This document shows, piece after piece, positions 8,092-16,639 of a stretch of DNA of 64,000 nucleotides; position 1 is the stretch's first letter; each line of letters opens with the position of its first letter. Source of the stretch: Streptomyces sp. 7-21 (lineage in GTDB: Bacteria > Actinomycetota > Actinomycetes > Streptomycetales > Streptomycetaceae); NCBI RefSeq assembly GCF_016741785.1, contig NZ_JAERRL010000019.1, positions 29,756-93,755 of the forward strand, in the 5' to 3' direction. The translations under genes and the position numbers were made by a program. The notes beneath the pieces were generated by a model. That model searched no databases. It was not told the origin of the DNA and was given only the letters and a program-made list of their open reading frames with translations.

Positions 8092-8292
8092 GTGCACGAG
8101 CGCACGGAGAACGAGGGTTCCGGGGCGGCGGGCGCACAGCCGCCGTCGCCGCCGTCACACCAGATCACCCTGCGTGAGCGCGGGCCGTTCCTGGCTCCCG
8201 CGTGCAGCTGCGGCTGGTACGGCCCGGCGCGGCGGTCCCGGCCGCTGGCGCGGTCGGAGGCCGCCGCTCACCTTCAGTCGCTGGCCGGCTGA
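8092..8292 (+). CDS. Small conserved actinobacterial protein
   Basis: A 66-residue protein with a disordered Gly/Pro-rich start and a compact C-terminal segment containing ERGPFLAPACSCGWYGPARR. The two Cys residues in ACSCGW suggest a small metal-binding or stress-type motif. Small proteins of this look recur beside the PAP2 gene in Streptomyces, as far as I recall. GTG 8092 is preferred because the upstream ATG at 8071 overlaps what looks like promoter sequence. Function unknown. Confidence 0.55.
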   Translation: MHERTENEGSGAAGAQPPSPPSHQITLRERGPFLAPACSCGWYGPARRSRPLARSEAAAHLQSLAG

Positions 8293-8317
8293 AGCCGGGC
8301 GCCGCGGCGCGGCTCCG

Positions 8318-9061
8318 TCACACGGCGACGTCGCGGGCCAGCGGCGCCGGCCGGTCCTGCTGGCCGGAGGCGCCCTCCCGGCCCGCCTGGCTGCCCGGGT
8401 GGTCCGCCCGCTTCTCCTCGGCGTCCCCCGCCTCCCCGGCCGCTTCGGCGCTGGCCGGGACGAGCCAGCCCAGCCAGCGCGTCCCCGCCGCCCGGCGCAC
8501 CAGCGGCGTGAGCGTGGCCATCGCCAGCGGCGCCAGCAGCAGCGCCACGGCGGCGCCGAGCGCGTACCCGCCGATGACGTCCGACGGGTAGTGGACACCG
8601 ATCAGCAGCCTGCCGAACCCGGTCAGCAGCGCGGCCGCGCAGGCCAGCGCGCCCAGCCAGCGGTGCACCAGGAACAGGGCGACGGCGATGGCCATGGCGC
8701 AGCTGGCGTGGTCGCTGACGAACGAGTAGCCGTCCTTGTCGAGGAGCACCGTCAGGTCCAGCTCCGGCCGCCCGATCGCCGGGCGCGGCCGGGCCACGAA
8801 GTCACGGATCGGCGCGTTCACCAGGTACGCCAGCGCCGCGGCGGGCAGCGCCCAGAGCACCTGGGCCACGGCCGTCACGTTCCCGGGGCGCCGCCGGACG
8901 ACGAGCCAGGCGACCGCCACCAGCGCGATCAGCGACAAGGGGAGCAGGTACTCCCCGGTGAATGCCACGACGTCACGCGCCCACCCGGGCATCCGGGCAG
9001 CCAGCCCGTTGACATCGCGGAGGATCTCCACGTCCATATCGCGGTCGTCAATCCCAACCAT
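8318..9061 (-). CDS. PAP2-family membrane phosphatase
   Basis: A 247-residue integral membrane phosphatase of the PAP2 superfamily, which dephosphorylates lipid phosphates such as undecaprenyl or phosphatidyl phosphates. The three signature parts are present: RDFVARPRP (KxxxxxxRP type), SDHAS (variant of PSGH) and GRLLIGVHYPSDVIGG with the catalytic His and Asp. Five or six hydrophobic segments surround them. The C-terminal ~45 residues are charged, Gly/Ala-rich and probably cytoplasmic. The exact substrate cannot be told. Confidence 0.85.
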   Translation of the reverse strand: MVGIDDRDMDVEILRDVNGLAARMPGWARDVVAFTGEYLLPLSLIALVAVAWLVVRRRPGNVTAVAQVLWALPAAALAYLVNAPIRDFVARPRPAIGRPELDLTVLLDKDGYSFVSDHASCAMAIAVALFLVHRWLGALACAAALLTGFGRLLIGVHYPSDVIGGYALGAAVALLLAPLAMATLTPLVRRAAGTRWLGWLVPASAEAAGEAGDAEEKRADHPGSQAGREGASGQQDRPAPLARDVAV

Positions 9062-9297
9062 GACCGTTGCGGCCCCTTCGGTGTGTGGGGGGGAAGCCCG
9101 CCGGGGCTGGCGGGCTCAAGGAGCCCCTGTTCCGGTACAGGTAACGCCATGTCCGTCTCCAGGAGTGCCCCGGGGCGACCGGCGATGACCACAGCGTTAT
9201 GGAACAGCAACTGACCCCTCACTCGTCCTGCGCCTGCCAGCGGCACATGCGGGTACTCTCGCAGCGGCCATCGCACGACAACGCAAGGACCAGTGAC

Positions 9298-9381
9298 GTG
9301 AAGTTCGCCATCGCCCTCGGGATCATCGTGATCGTAACCCTGCTCTCCATGTACATCCGCCACAAGATCGTCAACCGCTGA
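9298..9381 (+). CDS. Predicted 27-residue single-pass membrane peptide
   Basis: A tiny frame starts at GTG 9298 with AAGGA eleven bases upstream. It encodes VKFAIALGIIVIVTLL followed by a short basic tail ending RHKIVNR. The composition is that of a single membrane helix with a positive-inside tail. It ends just before a strong hairpin, as a real transcript would. There is no family to support it, so it may be chance. Conservation across relatives would decide. Confidence 0.45.
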   Translation: MKFAIALGIIVIVTLLSMYIRHKIVNR

Positions 9382-9415
9382 GGGCACGCGGCCGGACCGG
9401 TCACGGTCCGTCAGC

Positions 9416-9452
9416 GGACGGCGCGCGGCCGGGACGCGCCCGCGCGCCGTCC
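9416..9452. terminator. Strong bidirectional hairpin terminator
   Basis: GGACGGCGCGCGG and CCGCGCGCCGTCC form a 13-bp perfect stem around an 11-base loop between two convergent genes, the small membrane peptide and the penicillin-binding protein. It is a typical high-GC terminator without a U tract. Confidence 0.8.
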
Positions 9453-9478
9453 GCCGCCGTGCCCCGCCTGCCGCCGCG

Positions 9479-11362
9479 TCACAGGCGGGACAGGAAGTCG
9501 GCGGCGACCGGGCCCGCGTCGCTGCCGCCGGAGCCGCCGTCCTCCAGCACCACGGCGAAGGCCAGGTCGCCCTCGCCGAGGAATCCGATCATCCAGGCGT
9601 GGGTGGACAGTTCGCCCTCGCCGTTCTCGAACTCGGCGGTGCCGGTCTTACCGTGCGGCTGACCGGGGAGGCCCGCCAGGGCGGAGGCCGAACCGTCCGT
9701 CACGGTTTCCCGCATCATCGACCGCAGGCCCTCGATGGTCTCCGGGCTGAGGCTGGACGCGGCCTGGTGCGGCTCGTCGACGGCGCCGGGCACCAGCAAG
9801 GGCTGGTGGAACGTGCCGTCGGCGACCGTCGCGGCGACCGAGGCCATCACCAGCGGGCTGGTCTGGATCCGGCCCTGGCCGATCAGGGAGGCCGCCAGCT
9901 CGTTGTCGCTCTCCGCCACGGGCACGCTGCCGTCGAACGTGGCGGCGCCGACGGTCCACTCGGCGCCGATGCCGAACGCCTCGGCGGTGCGGCTGAGGCT
10001 GTCGGCCTCGAACCGGTCGAGGTTGCCGATGAGCGCGGTGTTGCAGGACGCGGCTATCGCCTCCCGCAGCGTGGTGTCCGGGCCGAGCTCGAACTCGTCC
10101 TGGTTCTCGAAGGACTGGCCGCCGACAGTGACGGTCCGGGGGCAGCCGAGCACCTCGTCGGGCGTCGCGCCGCTCTCCAGCAGGGCCGCCGCGGTGACCA
10201 CCTTGAACGTCGAGCCGGGCGCCAGCTGCCCCAGCAGGGACCGGTTGAAGCCGTCCGCGGGCCAGTCCGCGGCGGCCAGCACGTTGCCGGTGGACGGCTC
10301 GATGGCGGCGATCGCCCCCTCGCGTCCCGCCTCCGCCAGCGCCGCTTCGGCGGCCCGCTGCACCTCGGGATCGATCGTGGTCTCCACCGGGGTGCCCGGC
10401 TCGCCGCCCTCCCGCTCGTGCAGCGTCTCCACCGCGTCGCCCGACTCGCGGTCGGCGATCACCACGGCCGCGGTGGCGGTGCCCGCCAGCTGCTCCTCGT
10501 AGCGCTCCTGGAGCCCGGAGACGCCCTCGCCGGTGTCCGGGTCGACGGTGCCCGTGACCGGCCGCGCGGCGTGCGGCAGGGTGCGGGTGCCCTGCGCCGA
10601 CTGGATTCCCGGCACGGCGGTCAGCTCGGCCTCGTGCTCCCGGTAGTCCTCCTCCCGCAGCGTCACCACGGCCACGGCCTGGTCCGGCGCGGCCTGCTCC
10701 ACCCGCTCGGCGAGCGCCTCGGTGTCGATGCCGGCGTCCAGTCCGTCCAGCGCCTCCCAGGCCGCCTCCGGATCGGTCAGCCGCTCGGGCCAGATGCTGA
10801 TGTCGTATACGGTCGCGGGGCCCGCCAGCTCGCTGCCGTCGGCGGCGAGGATGGGGGCGCGCTCCGGCGCGTCGACGGTGAGCACCAGCGTCTGGCCCTC
10901 GGCGAGCTGGGGGTGGACCAGCGCCGACTCCCAGGCGACGCGCCAGCCGTCACCGCCGGGCACCATCAGGGCCGTCGAGTCGTACGACCACTCCCCTATG
11001 CCCTGGAGGGTGAACGTGGCGGTGAACGGCACGGCCAGGGCGTCCTCCGGCGCCTCCTCGCCGGGCTCCTCGGCCCGGCCGGCGGGGGCGAACTCGACGC
11101 TCTCGGGGTGCATGTTGGTGGTCACGGACTCCAGCAGCGACTGCGCCGCCTCCGGGTCGTCGGTCAGCGAGGCGGCGCGCTCCAGCTCCCCCGCCGCCCA
11201 GGCGTCGAGGAACCGGCGGGCCTCGCCCGCCGCCTCCTCGGCCCGGCCGTCGCCGTCGTCCCGGCGCACGGCCCACACCACGGCCGCCGCCACGACGATG
11301 ACGACGAGCGCGAGGAGCCCGGCGATGCGGGCGTTGTTCCGTCTCCCTGCGGGACGTGTCAT
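9479..11362 (-). CDS. Class B penicillin-binding protein with MecA-type N-terminal domain
   Basis: A 627-residue peptidoglycan transpeptidase. A single N-terminal membrane anchor covers about residues 12-31. It is followed by an NTF2-like MecA N-terminal domain (about 38-155), a PBP dimerisation region, and the transpeptidase domain. The active-site motifs are S384-T-F-K387, S439-C-N441 and K572-T-G574. The MecA-type domain is shared with Staphylococcus PBP2a but is widespread in actinobacterial PBPs, so it does not by itself mean beta-lactam resistance. ATG 11362 has GGAGGA five bases upstream. It is divergent from a LysR regulator and its penicillin-recognising partner. Confidence 0.92.
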   Translation of the reverse strand: MTRPAGRRNNARIAGLLALVVIVVAAAVVWAVRRDDGDGRAEEAAGEARRFLDAWAAGELERAASLTDDPEAAQSLLESVTTNMHPESVEFAPAGRAEEPGEEAPEDALAVPFTATFTLQGIGEWSYDSTALMVPGGDGWRVAWESALVHPQLAEGQTLVLTVDAPERAPILAADGSELAGPATVYDISIWPERLTDPEAAWEALDGLDAGIDTEALAERVEQAAPDQAVAVVTLREEDYREHEAELTAVPGIQSAQGTRTLPHAARPVTGTVDPDTGEGVSGLQERYEEQLAGTATAAVVIADRESGDAVETLHEREGGEPGTPVETTIDPEVQRAAEAALAEAGREGAIAAIEPSTGNVLAAADWPADGFNRSLLGQLAPGSTFKVVTAAALLESGATPDEVLGCPRTVTVGGQSFENQDEFELGPDTTLREAIAASCNTALIGNLDRFEADSLSRTAEAFGIGAEWTVGAATFDGSVPVAESDNELAASLIGQGRIQTSPLVMASVAATVADGTFHQPLLVPGAVDEPHQAASSLSPETIEGLRSMMRETVTDGSASALAGLPGQPHGKTGTAEFENGEGELSTHAWMIGFLGEGDLAFAVVLEDGGSGGSDAGPVAADFLSRL

Positions 11363-11462
11363 CGGTTCCTCCGATCCGCTGCGCTTCCCGGTCACCACAC
11401 CCTTGCCGGGCCCAGCCTTCCGGCCCCGGGCAGCCGCCGCCAAGACACCCCCGTGCACACTC

Positions 11463-11477
11463 ATGCACTTTTGGCAT
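11463..11477 (+). promoter_or_regulatory. Candidate LysR-type operator (T-N11-A)
   Basis: ATGCACTTTTGGCAT has ATGC/GCAT arms and contains the T-N11-A spacing favoured by LysR regulators. It sits ten bases before the LysR start in the 124-base region shared with the divergent PBP gene. This position suits autorepression or co-regulation of both. It is a single weak match. Confidence 0.4.
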
Positions 11478-11486
11478 AGTGAGCCC

Positions 11487-12386
11487 ATGGATCTGGTGGC
11501 GGCCTGCCGGGCATTCGTGCACGTCAGCGAGCGCGGCAGCTTCACAGTCGGCGCGGCGGCGGCGCGGGTGGCGCAGCCCGTCGCCAGCCGCCGCATCGCC
11601 GCGCTGGAACGGCACCTGGGCGACCGGCTGCTGGACCGCTCCTCGCGTGCGGCGACGCTGACGCCGTTCGGCCGCGACCTGCTGCCGCTGGCCAGGGAGC
11701 TGGTGCGGGCCGCCGACCGGCTGGAGCACGAGGCCCAGGCCGCGCTGGACCGGCCGCTGCGGCTTGCCGTCCCCGCCACCTGCCCGGCGGATGCCCTGGC
11801 CCGCCTCATCGCCGGGGCCCAGCGCCACGGCGTCGTGCTCGACCCGCGCCCGGCCGGCCCGGAGGAGCGCGCCCGCCTGGTGCGGACCGGGCAGGTGCGG
11901 GCGGCGCTGCTGGCCGTGCCGCCGTCCGACGCGGCATGGCGCGTGCCGCTGGGCCTGGCGGTCGCGGCCGACCCCGGCGGCGGGCCCCTCTACCTGGACA
12001 CCCTGCGCCCCAGCCGCGCCGACCGCGACCGGCCGCCCCGGCGGGTATGGCTGCAACAGGAGGACGACGTGCCGCACGTCCGCGACCCGCTGACGCGGCT
12101 GCGGGACGCGGTCGGGCTGCGCCCGGCGCAGCTCGCCGTCGCCGGCACCGTGGCCGCCGCGGCGGCGGCCGTGCTCAGCCACGACGACGTGCTGCTGTGC
12201 TCGCCCGCGCAGGCCGCCGGACTGCGGCTGCACTGGCGGCCGGTGGGCGAGCTGGAGGCCGGCCTGGCGCGGGGCTACGACCTGGTCGTGGCCGACGAGG
12301 CGGACGCCGAGGCCACGCGCGTGGGGCGGGAGTGCGAGCGGTGGCTCGCCCGCTGCCTGGGCGCCGGAACGGAGGCCGCGGCGTGA
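11487..12386 (+). CDS. LysR-family transcriptional regulator
   Basis: A 299-residue LysR-type regulator. The N-terminal winged helix-turn-helix covers residues 1-60 and includes GSFTVGAAAARVAQPVASRR and the family stretch ERHLGDRLLDR. The effector domain follows and is somewhat short and Ala/Arg-rich. It is translationally fused by a GTGA overlap to a penicillin-recognising serine hydrolase and divergent from a class B PBP. This context suggests control of wall or beta-lactam response genes. That is inferred from position, since no ligand residue can be read. Confidence 0.88.
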   Translation: MDLVAACRAFVHVSERGSFTVGAAAARVAQPVASRRIAALERHLGDRLLDRSSRAATLTPFGRDLLPLARELVRAADRLEHEAQAALDRPLRLAVPATCPADALARLIAGAQRHGVVLDPRPAGPEERARLVRTGQVRAALLAVPPSDAAWRVPLGLAVAADPGGGPLYLDTLRPSRADRDRPPRRVWLQQEDDVPHVRDPLTRLRDAVGLRPAQLAVAGTVAAAAAAVLSHDDVLLCSPAQAAGLRLHWRPVGELEAGLARGYDLVVADEADAEATRVGRECERWLARCLGAGTEAAA

Positions 12387-13306
12387 ACGCCGACCGGCTG
12401 GTCGCCGGGCTGCGCCGGGAGCTGCGCGACGGCGGGCTCCATGGCTCCTTCCTGGTGCGGGACCTGGAGACCGGTGACGAGATCGGCATCGACCCGGATC
12501 TCGAACTGCCCGTAGCCTCGCTGGTGAAGATCCCGCTGGCGCTGGTGACGCTGGACCGCATCCGGCGGGGCGAGATCGACGGCGCCGCCGGGATAGAGGT
12601 GGAGCCGGGGCAGGTGACGACGCCGGGGCCGACGGGCCTGGGGCGGTTCCGTCACCCGGCGCGCATCGCCGTCGAGGACCTGGTGTACCTGAGCGTGTGC
12701 GTCAGCGACAGCGTGGCGGCCGACGCGCTGTTCCGCCTCACCCCGCCGCGCCAGGTCGCGGCCGAGCTGCGGCAGGCCGGACTGCGCGGGCTGACGGTGC
12801 GCCACACCATGGCGGAACTGATGGATACCCCGGCGGAGAGGCTGGGCGGCGACGGCACGCATCTCGCCCAGGCCCTCGCCATCGACGCGGCCACCGCCGG
12901 GCACGGCCACCGGATTCCGCAGCTCGACGTCTCGCGCGCCAACACCGGCACCGCGCGCGCGTTCGCCGGCCTGCTGCAAGCGATCTGGGCGCCCGCCCGC
13001 GGCCTGCCGTCGCCCGTCCACGCGGACGTGGCGGCGCGGCTGCGCTCGCTGATGGCGGCGAACCTGCTGCGCCACCGCCTGGCCCCGGACTTCGCCTCCG
13101 ACTCTTCGCTGTGGTGGTCCAAGACCGGCACCCTGCTGAACCTGCGGCACGAGGCCGGGGTCGTCGAGCACGCCGACGGGCGCGCCTACGCCGTCGCCGT
13201 GCTGACCGAGTCGCGGGTGGCGGCCAGCAGCCAGCCGGGCGCCGAGGCCCTCATGGGCCAGGTCGCCCGGCGGCTGCGCGACCACCTCCGGGCGGCGACG
13301 GCATAA
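12383..13306 (+). CDS. Class A beta-lactamase-like serine hydrolase, coupled to LysR
   Basis: A 307-residue protein of the class A beta-lactamase fold. Active-site motifs are S46-L-V-K49, S108-D-S110 (in place of SDN) and K247-T-G. No signal peptide is present: the start VNADRLVAGLRREL is polar, so the protein looks cytoplasmic. A penicillin-fold enzyme that stays inside the cell and is translated with a LysR regulator recalls the BlaA/BlaB regulatory pair of Streptomyces cacaoi, in which the BlaB-type partner acts in regulation rather than as a secreted lactamase. Whether this one hydrolyses beta-lactams is unknown. Confidence 0.82.
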   Translation: MNADRLVAGLRRELRDGGLHGSFLVRDLETGDEIGIDPDLELPVASLVKIPLALVTLDRIRRGEIDGAAGIEVEPGQVTTPGPTGLGRFRHPARIAVEDLVYLSVCVSDSVAADALFRLTPPRQVAAELRQAGLRGLTVRHTMAELMDTPAERLGGDGTHLAQALAIDAATAGHGHRIPQLDVSRANTGTARAFAGLLQAIWAPARGLPSPVHADVAARLRSLMAANLLRHRLAPDFASDSSLWWSKTGTLLNLRHEAGVVEHADGRAYAVAVLTESRVAASSQPGAEALMGQVARRLRDHLRAATA

Positions 13307-13320
13307 CGGCAACGGTCCGC

Positions 13321-14223
13321 TCAGGCGCCGTCGAGGACCTCGCGGAGCCGGCGGGCGAACGCCTCGGGCTGGCCGGGGAAGCCGGACTCCGGGCCGAGGA
13401 AGCCGCCGTGGTGGCTGGGGAACACCGCCGCCCGCTGGCCCAGCAGCCGGGCCGTGGCCTCGGCGGCGCGCCCGGTCAGGACGCTGCCGGTCTCCTCGCC
13501 CACGGCGATGACGATCCGTGTCGGCGCGGCGGTCAGCGCCGCCGCGTCCGGCCGGTAGGCGGTGACCTTCGCGGAGGCGGCCAGCAGCGGGTCGTCGCGG
13601 CTGCCGTCGTCCTCGGCGGGCAGGCCGAACGCCGCCGGGTCCGGCGCGGGCTGGTCGAAGTACGCGCTGGTGAACTCGCCCTGCCAGGAGGACATGGCCA
13701 AGAACGCGGCCATGCCGTGGCCGAAGCCCTTGGCCTGGTAGGTCTCCCGCACGGCGGCCTCGGCGCGCGCGGCGGCCCCGGCATCGGGGAGCAGCGGCAG
13801 CAGCGGCGGCTCGTGCGCCACGAGCACGGACACGTCGCCAGGGTGCGCCGCCACCAGGGCGAGCGCGGTCACGGCGCCGCCGCTGCTGGCGAACATCTCG
13901 ACCGGCCCGGCGCCGAGCGCCTCGATCAGCGCGTGCACGTCACCGGCCTGGGTCACCGGGTCGTGGTCGGTGCGGCCGTCCCGGCGCGTGCTGCGGCCGA
14001 GCCCCCGCGGGTCGTAAGTGACGACGGTCCGCTCGGGGAACAGCCCGGCCAGGGTGCGGAATCCGCTGGCGTCCATGGGCTGCCCGATCATCAGCAGCGG
14101 CGGGCGGCCGCCGGCGGCGGGCAGCGGGCCCTGCACGTCGTACACCAGGTCGGCGCCGGCGGTGCGGAGCGTGTGCGTGGTCGTGTTCGCATCCGCGGTC
14201 GGGTGCGTATTCGGGTTCGCCAT
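13321..14223 (-). CDS. Alpha/beta-fold hydrolase
   Basis: A 300-residue alpha/beta hydrolase. The nucleophile elbow reads FASSGGAVTA (S-x-S-x-G variant), with the acid expected after it. The late SHHGGFLG segment supplies the catalytic His. The oxyanion region is near MIGQPMDASG and the TYDPRGLGRS segment matches epoxide-hydrolase/TAP-like relatives. It is cytosolic and convergent with the serine hydrolase gene. The substrate cannot be inferred. Confidence 0.82.
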   Translation of the reverse strand: MANPNTHPTADANTTTHTLRTAGADLVYDVQGPLPAAGGRPPLLMIGQPMDASGFRTLAGLFPERTVVTYDPRGLGRSTRRDGRTDHDPVTQAGDVHALIEALGAGPVEMFASSGGAVTALALVAAHPGDVSVLVAHEPPLLPLLPDAGAAARAEAAVRETYQAKGFGHGMAAFLAMSSWQGEFTSAYFDQPAPDPAAFGLPAEDDGSRDDPLLAASAKVTAYRPDAAALTAAPTRIVIAVGEETGSVLTGRAAEATARLLGQRAAVFPSHHGGFLGPESGFPGQPEAFARRLREVLDGA

Positions 14224-14280
14224 ACCCGGGTAGACCCGCGCCGCGCGCGGAACTCATCGGTGCGGGCCGTTTGGTGCCGC

Positions 14281-15282
14281 TCAGCCCGTGGGGCGGGTGG
14301 CGCCGTAGTAGTCGGCGGAGTCGATGGGGTCGAAGCGGACGACGGCGCCGGTGTAGGGCGCGTCGATCATGTAGCCGCCGCCGACGTAGATGCCGACGTG
14401 GTAGATGCTGCGCGGGTCGGTCAGGTCGTGCGCGAAGAACACCAGGTCGCCGGGGAGGAGTTCGTCGCGGCCGGGGTGGGGCCCGGCGTTCCACTGGTCA
14501 TTGGCGACGCGCGGCAGGTCGATGCCGACCGAGGCGTACGCGGCCTGCGTCAGCCCGGAGCAGTCGAACTCGCCGTTGTCCTCGGGCCCGCCCTCGCCGC
14601 CCCAGCGGTAGGGGGTGCCCAGCTGGTCCTGCGCGAAGTTGACGGCGCCCGCCGCCGCCCGCGAGGGGTCCAGGCGCGCCTCCTGGCCGTCCTCGTCCGT
14701 CTCCAGGGCGGCGAAGCTGGCCTCGGCCTCGCGGATGACGCGCACGTAGTTCTGCGTCTCCGCGTAGGGCGGGACGCCGCCGTACCGGATCACGGCGTAG
14801 GCACCGGCGTTGTAGGCGGCCAGCATGTTGTCCACCGGGTCGCCGGGGACGTCCTCGACGTACCGGGCCAGGGTGCAGTCGTACCGCGCGGCGGACGGGA
14901 TGGCGTCCTCCGGGTCCCAGACGTTGGCCTGGCCGTCGCCGTTGGCGTCGAAGCCGTGCACCGCCCACGTGCTGGGGATGAACTGGGCGATGCCCTGGGC
15001 GGCGGCGTGGCTCTGCACGTTCGGCTGGAAGCCGCTCTCCTGGTTCAGCTGGGCGGCCAGCAGCGCCGGGGAGAGCGTCGGGCAGTAGTTGCCCCACTCC
15101 TCGATGAGCGCGGCGTACTCGGCGGGCACCGTGTTGCGGGCGAGGCGGCCGTCGCCGGTGGTGCCGGGGGCGCCGCTGCCGAACAGCCCGGCCGCCGCGC
15201 TGTACACGCCGACGACGAGCAGTGCCACGAAGCACAGCATCGCCCCGAAGCCAGCGCACACCACGAGCAGGATCCGCCGCAT
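14281..15282 (-). CDS. Bifunctional lytic transglycosylase / NlpC-P60 endopeptidase
   Basis: A 333-residue exported wall hydrolase. An N-terminal hydrophobic anchor (about residues 4-25) leads to a lytic transglycosylase domain with catalytic Glu82 in LNQESGF. A C40 NlpC/P60 domain follows, with Cys241 in FDCSGL and His295 in YHVGIYVGG. The pairing would cut both glycan and peptide bonds. ATG 15282 gives the cleanest signal anchor. A GTG at 15300 would add six residues, and neither has a good ribosome site. It is divergent from the conflict-system genes. Similar proteins sit near conjugation-like clusters in Streptomyces, as I recall. Confidence 0.88.
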   Translation of the reverse strand: MRRILLVVCAGFGAMLCFVALLVVGVYSAAAGLFGSGAPGTTGDGRLARNTVPAEYAALIEEWGNYCPTLSPALLAAQLNQESGFQPNVQSHAAAQGIAQFIPSTWAVHGFDANGDGQANVWDPEDAIPSAARYDCTLARYVEDVPGDPVDNMLAAYNAGAYAVIRYGGVPPYAETQNYVRVIREAEASFAALETDEDGQEARLDPSRAAAGAVNFAQDQLGTPYRWGGEGGPEDNGEFDCSGLTQAAYASVGIDLPRVANDQWNAGPHPGRDELLPGDLVFFAHDLTDPRSIYHVGIYVGGGYMIDAPYTGAVVRFDPIDSADYYGATRPTG

Positions 15283-15418
15283 GACACTACTGTGCCGCAC
15301 GTGCCGTTGGCTGACGTACCGTCAGCGAGCTGTCCGCGCAGGTGTCTCGCGGTCGGTGCTGACGGCAAGTATGTTGGGACGCTGTTGTCGACGCCCACTC
15401 AGGCCCCGGGGGGAAGCC

Positions 15419-16639
15419 ATGGCCGCCCTGGTGTTCGTGCACGGCACGGGAGTGCGCAGGCCCGCGTACGACCGGACGCTCGCGCTGCTGCGCGAGGGCG
15501 TCGGCGCGCTGCTGCCCGGGGCCCGCGTCCACGACTGCTACTGGGGCGACGCCCACGGCGCGCCGGCCGGGGCCGCCACGGCGGCCGTCCCGCCCGTGCG
15601 GCGCCCCCGCGCCCGGACCGCCGAACCGCCGCCCGCGGCCCGGCCGGAGGCCCCGGAGGACCCGGAAGACGAAGCCCCGCTGCTGTGGAACGTGCTGTAC
15701 ACAGACCCGCTGGCCCCGCTGCGGCTGCTGGGTGAACTCGCCGACGATGACGGCCGGTTAGTGCTGGGCGACCGCTCCGGCGCGGAGGTCGCCCGCCGCG
15801 CCAGGGCCGTGCTGGCCGGGCCGCCGCCCGAACTGGCCGCGCTGCTGGCGGCGGACGGGCGCGAGGAGGCGTTCACCGCCGCGCTCTCCGCCGTGCTCGG
15901 CTCCCCCGCGTGCAAGGCCGCGCTCGACGGCCCGGCGTCCGGCGCCGACACCGCGCGGGCGCTGGCCGTCGCGGCCGTCGCGCGGCTGCTGTCCGACGCC
16001 GAGGCCGCGGGCGACCCCGTGCTGTGGGACGTCGGGCAGCGCGACGAGGCGGTGCGGCTGCTGACGCAGGCGCTGGGGGCACAGGACCGGGGCCTGGCCG
16101 GCGCGGGCCTGCTGCTGGCCGACAAGCTGGGCCTGGTGCGGGTGCTGGAGAAGCGGCGCGCCGGCTGGCTGGACGGGGCGGCGCCGCAGCTCGGGGACGT
16201 GCTGCGGTACCTGGTGCGCGGGCAGGGGCTGCGGGAGTTCATCGCCGAGCGGGTGGCCACCGTGGCCGCCGAGGAGGGCCCGGTGGTGCTGCTCGCGCAC
16301 AGCCTCGGCGGCATCGCGGCGGTCGACCTGCTGGCGAGCCGCCCGCTGCCGGGCGTGGCCCGGCTGGTGACGATGGGCTCGCAGGCGCCGCAGCTCTACG
16401 CCGTGGACGCCCTGCCGAGCCTGGCCGCGGGCGAGCCGCTGCCGCTGTACTTCCCGCCCTGGACCAACCTGTACGACCGGCGCGACCCGCTGGCGTTCCT
16501 CGCCGGACCGGTCTTCCCCGGCCGCGCCGACGACGTGGACGTGACCTCGGGCAAACCGCTGCTGGCCGCGCACAGCGGCTACTTCACGCACCCGCCGGTG
16601 CACGCCCTGCTCGCCGACCTGCTGCGAGGGCGCGGGTGA
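15419..16639 (+). CDS. Alpha/beta hydrolase (lipase-like) coupled to caspase-STAND gene
   Basis: A 406-residue predicted serine hydrolase. It opens directly with VFVHGTGVRR, a lipase-type oxyanion stretch. The nucleophile elbow is LLAHSLGGIA with Ser295, and the likely catalytic His is in AAHSGYF near the C terminus. A long Ala-rich helical insert (about 60-230) separates the two. No signal peptide is present, so it acts in the cytoplasm. Its stop overlaps the start of the giant caspase-STAND gene by four bases, so the two are made together. I infer an effector role, perhaps lipid or ester hydrolysis released by the sensor. This is not an established function. Confidence 0.75.
   Translation: MAALVFVHGTGVRRPAYDRTLALLREGVGALLPGARVHDCYWGDAHGAPAGAATAAVPPVRRPRARTAEPPPAARPEAPEDPEDEAPLLWNVLYTDPLAPLRLLGELADDDGRLVLGDRSGAEVARRARAVLAGPPPELAALLAADGREEAFTAALSAVLGSPACKAALDGPASGADTARALAVAAVARLLSDAEAAGDPVLWDVGQRDEAVRLLTQALGAQDRGLAGAGLLLADKLGLVRVLEKRRAGWLDGAAPQLGDVLRYLVRGQGLREFIAERVATVAAEEGPVVLLAHSLGGIAAVDLLASRPLPGVARLVTMGSQAPQLYAVDALPSLAAGEPLPLYFPPWTNLYDRRDPLAFLAGPVFPGRADDVDVTSGKPLLAAHSGYFTHPPVHALLADLLRGRG

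Noticed and set aside
9599..11479. 626-residue frame opposite the PBP
   Set aside because: Antisense shadow of a confidently assigned transpeptidase gene.
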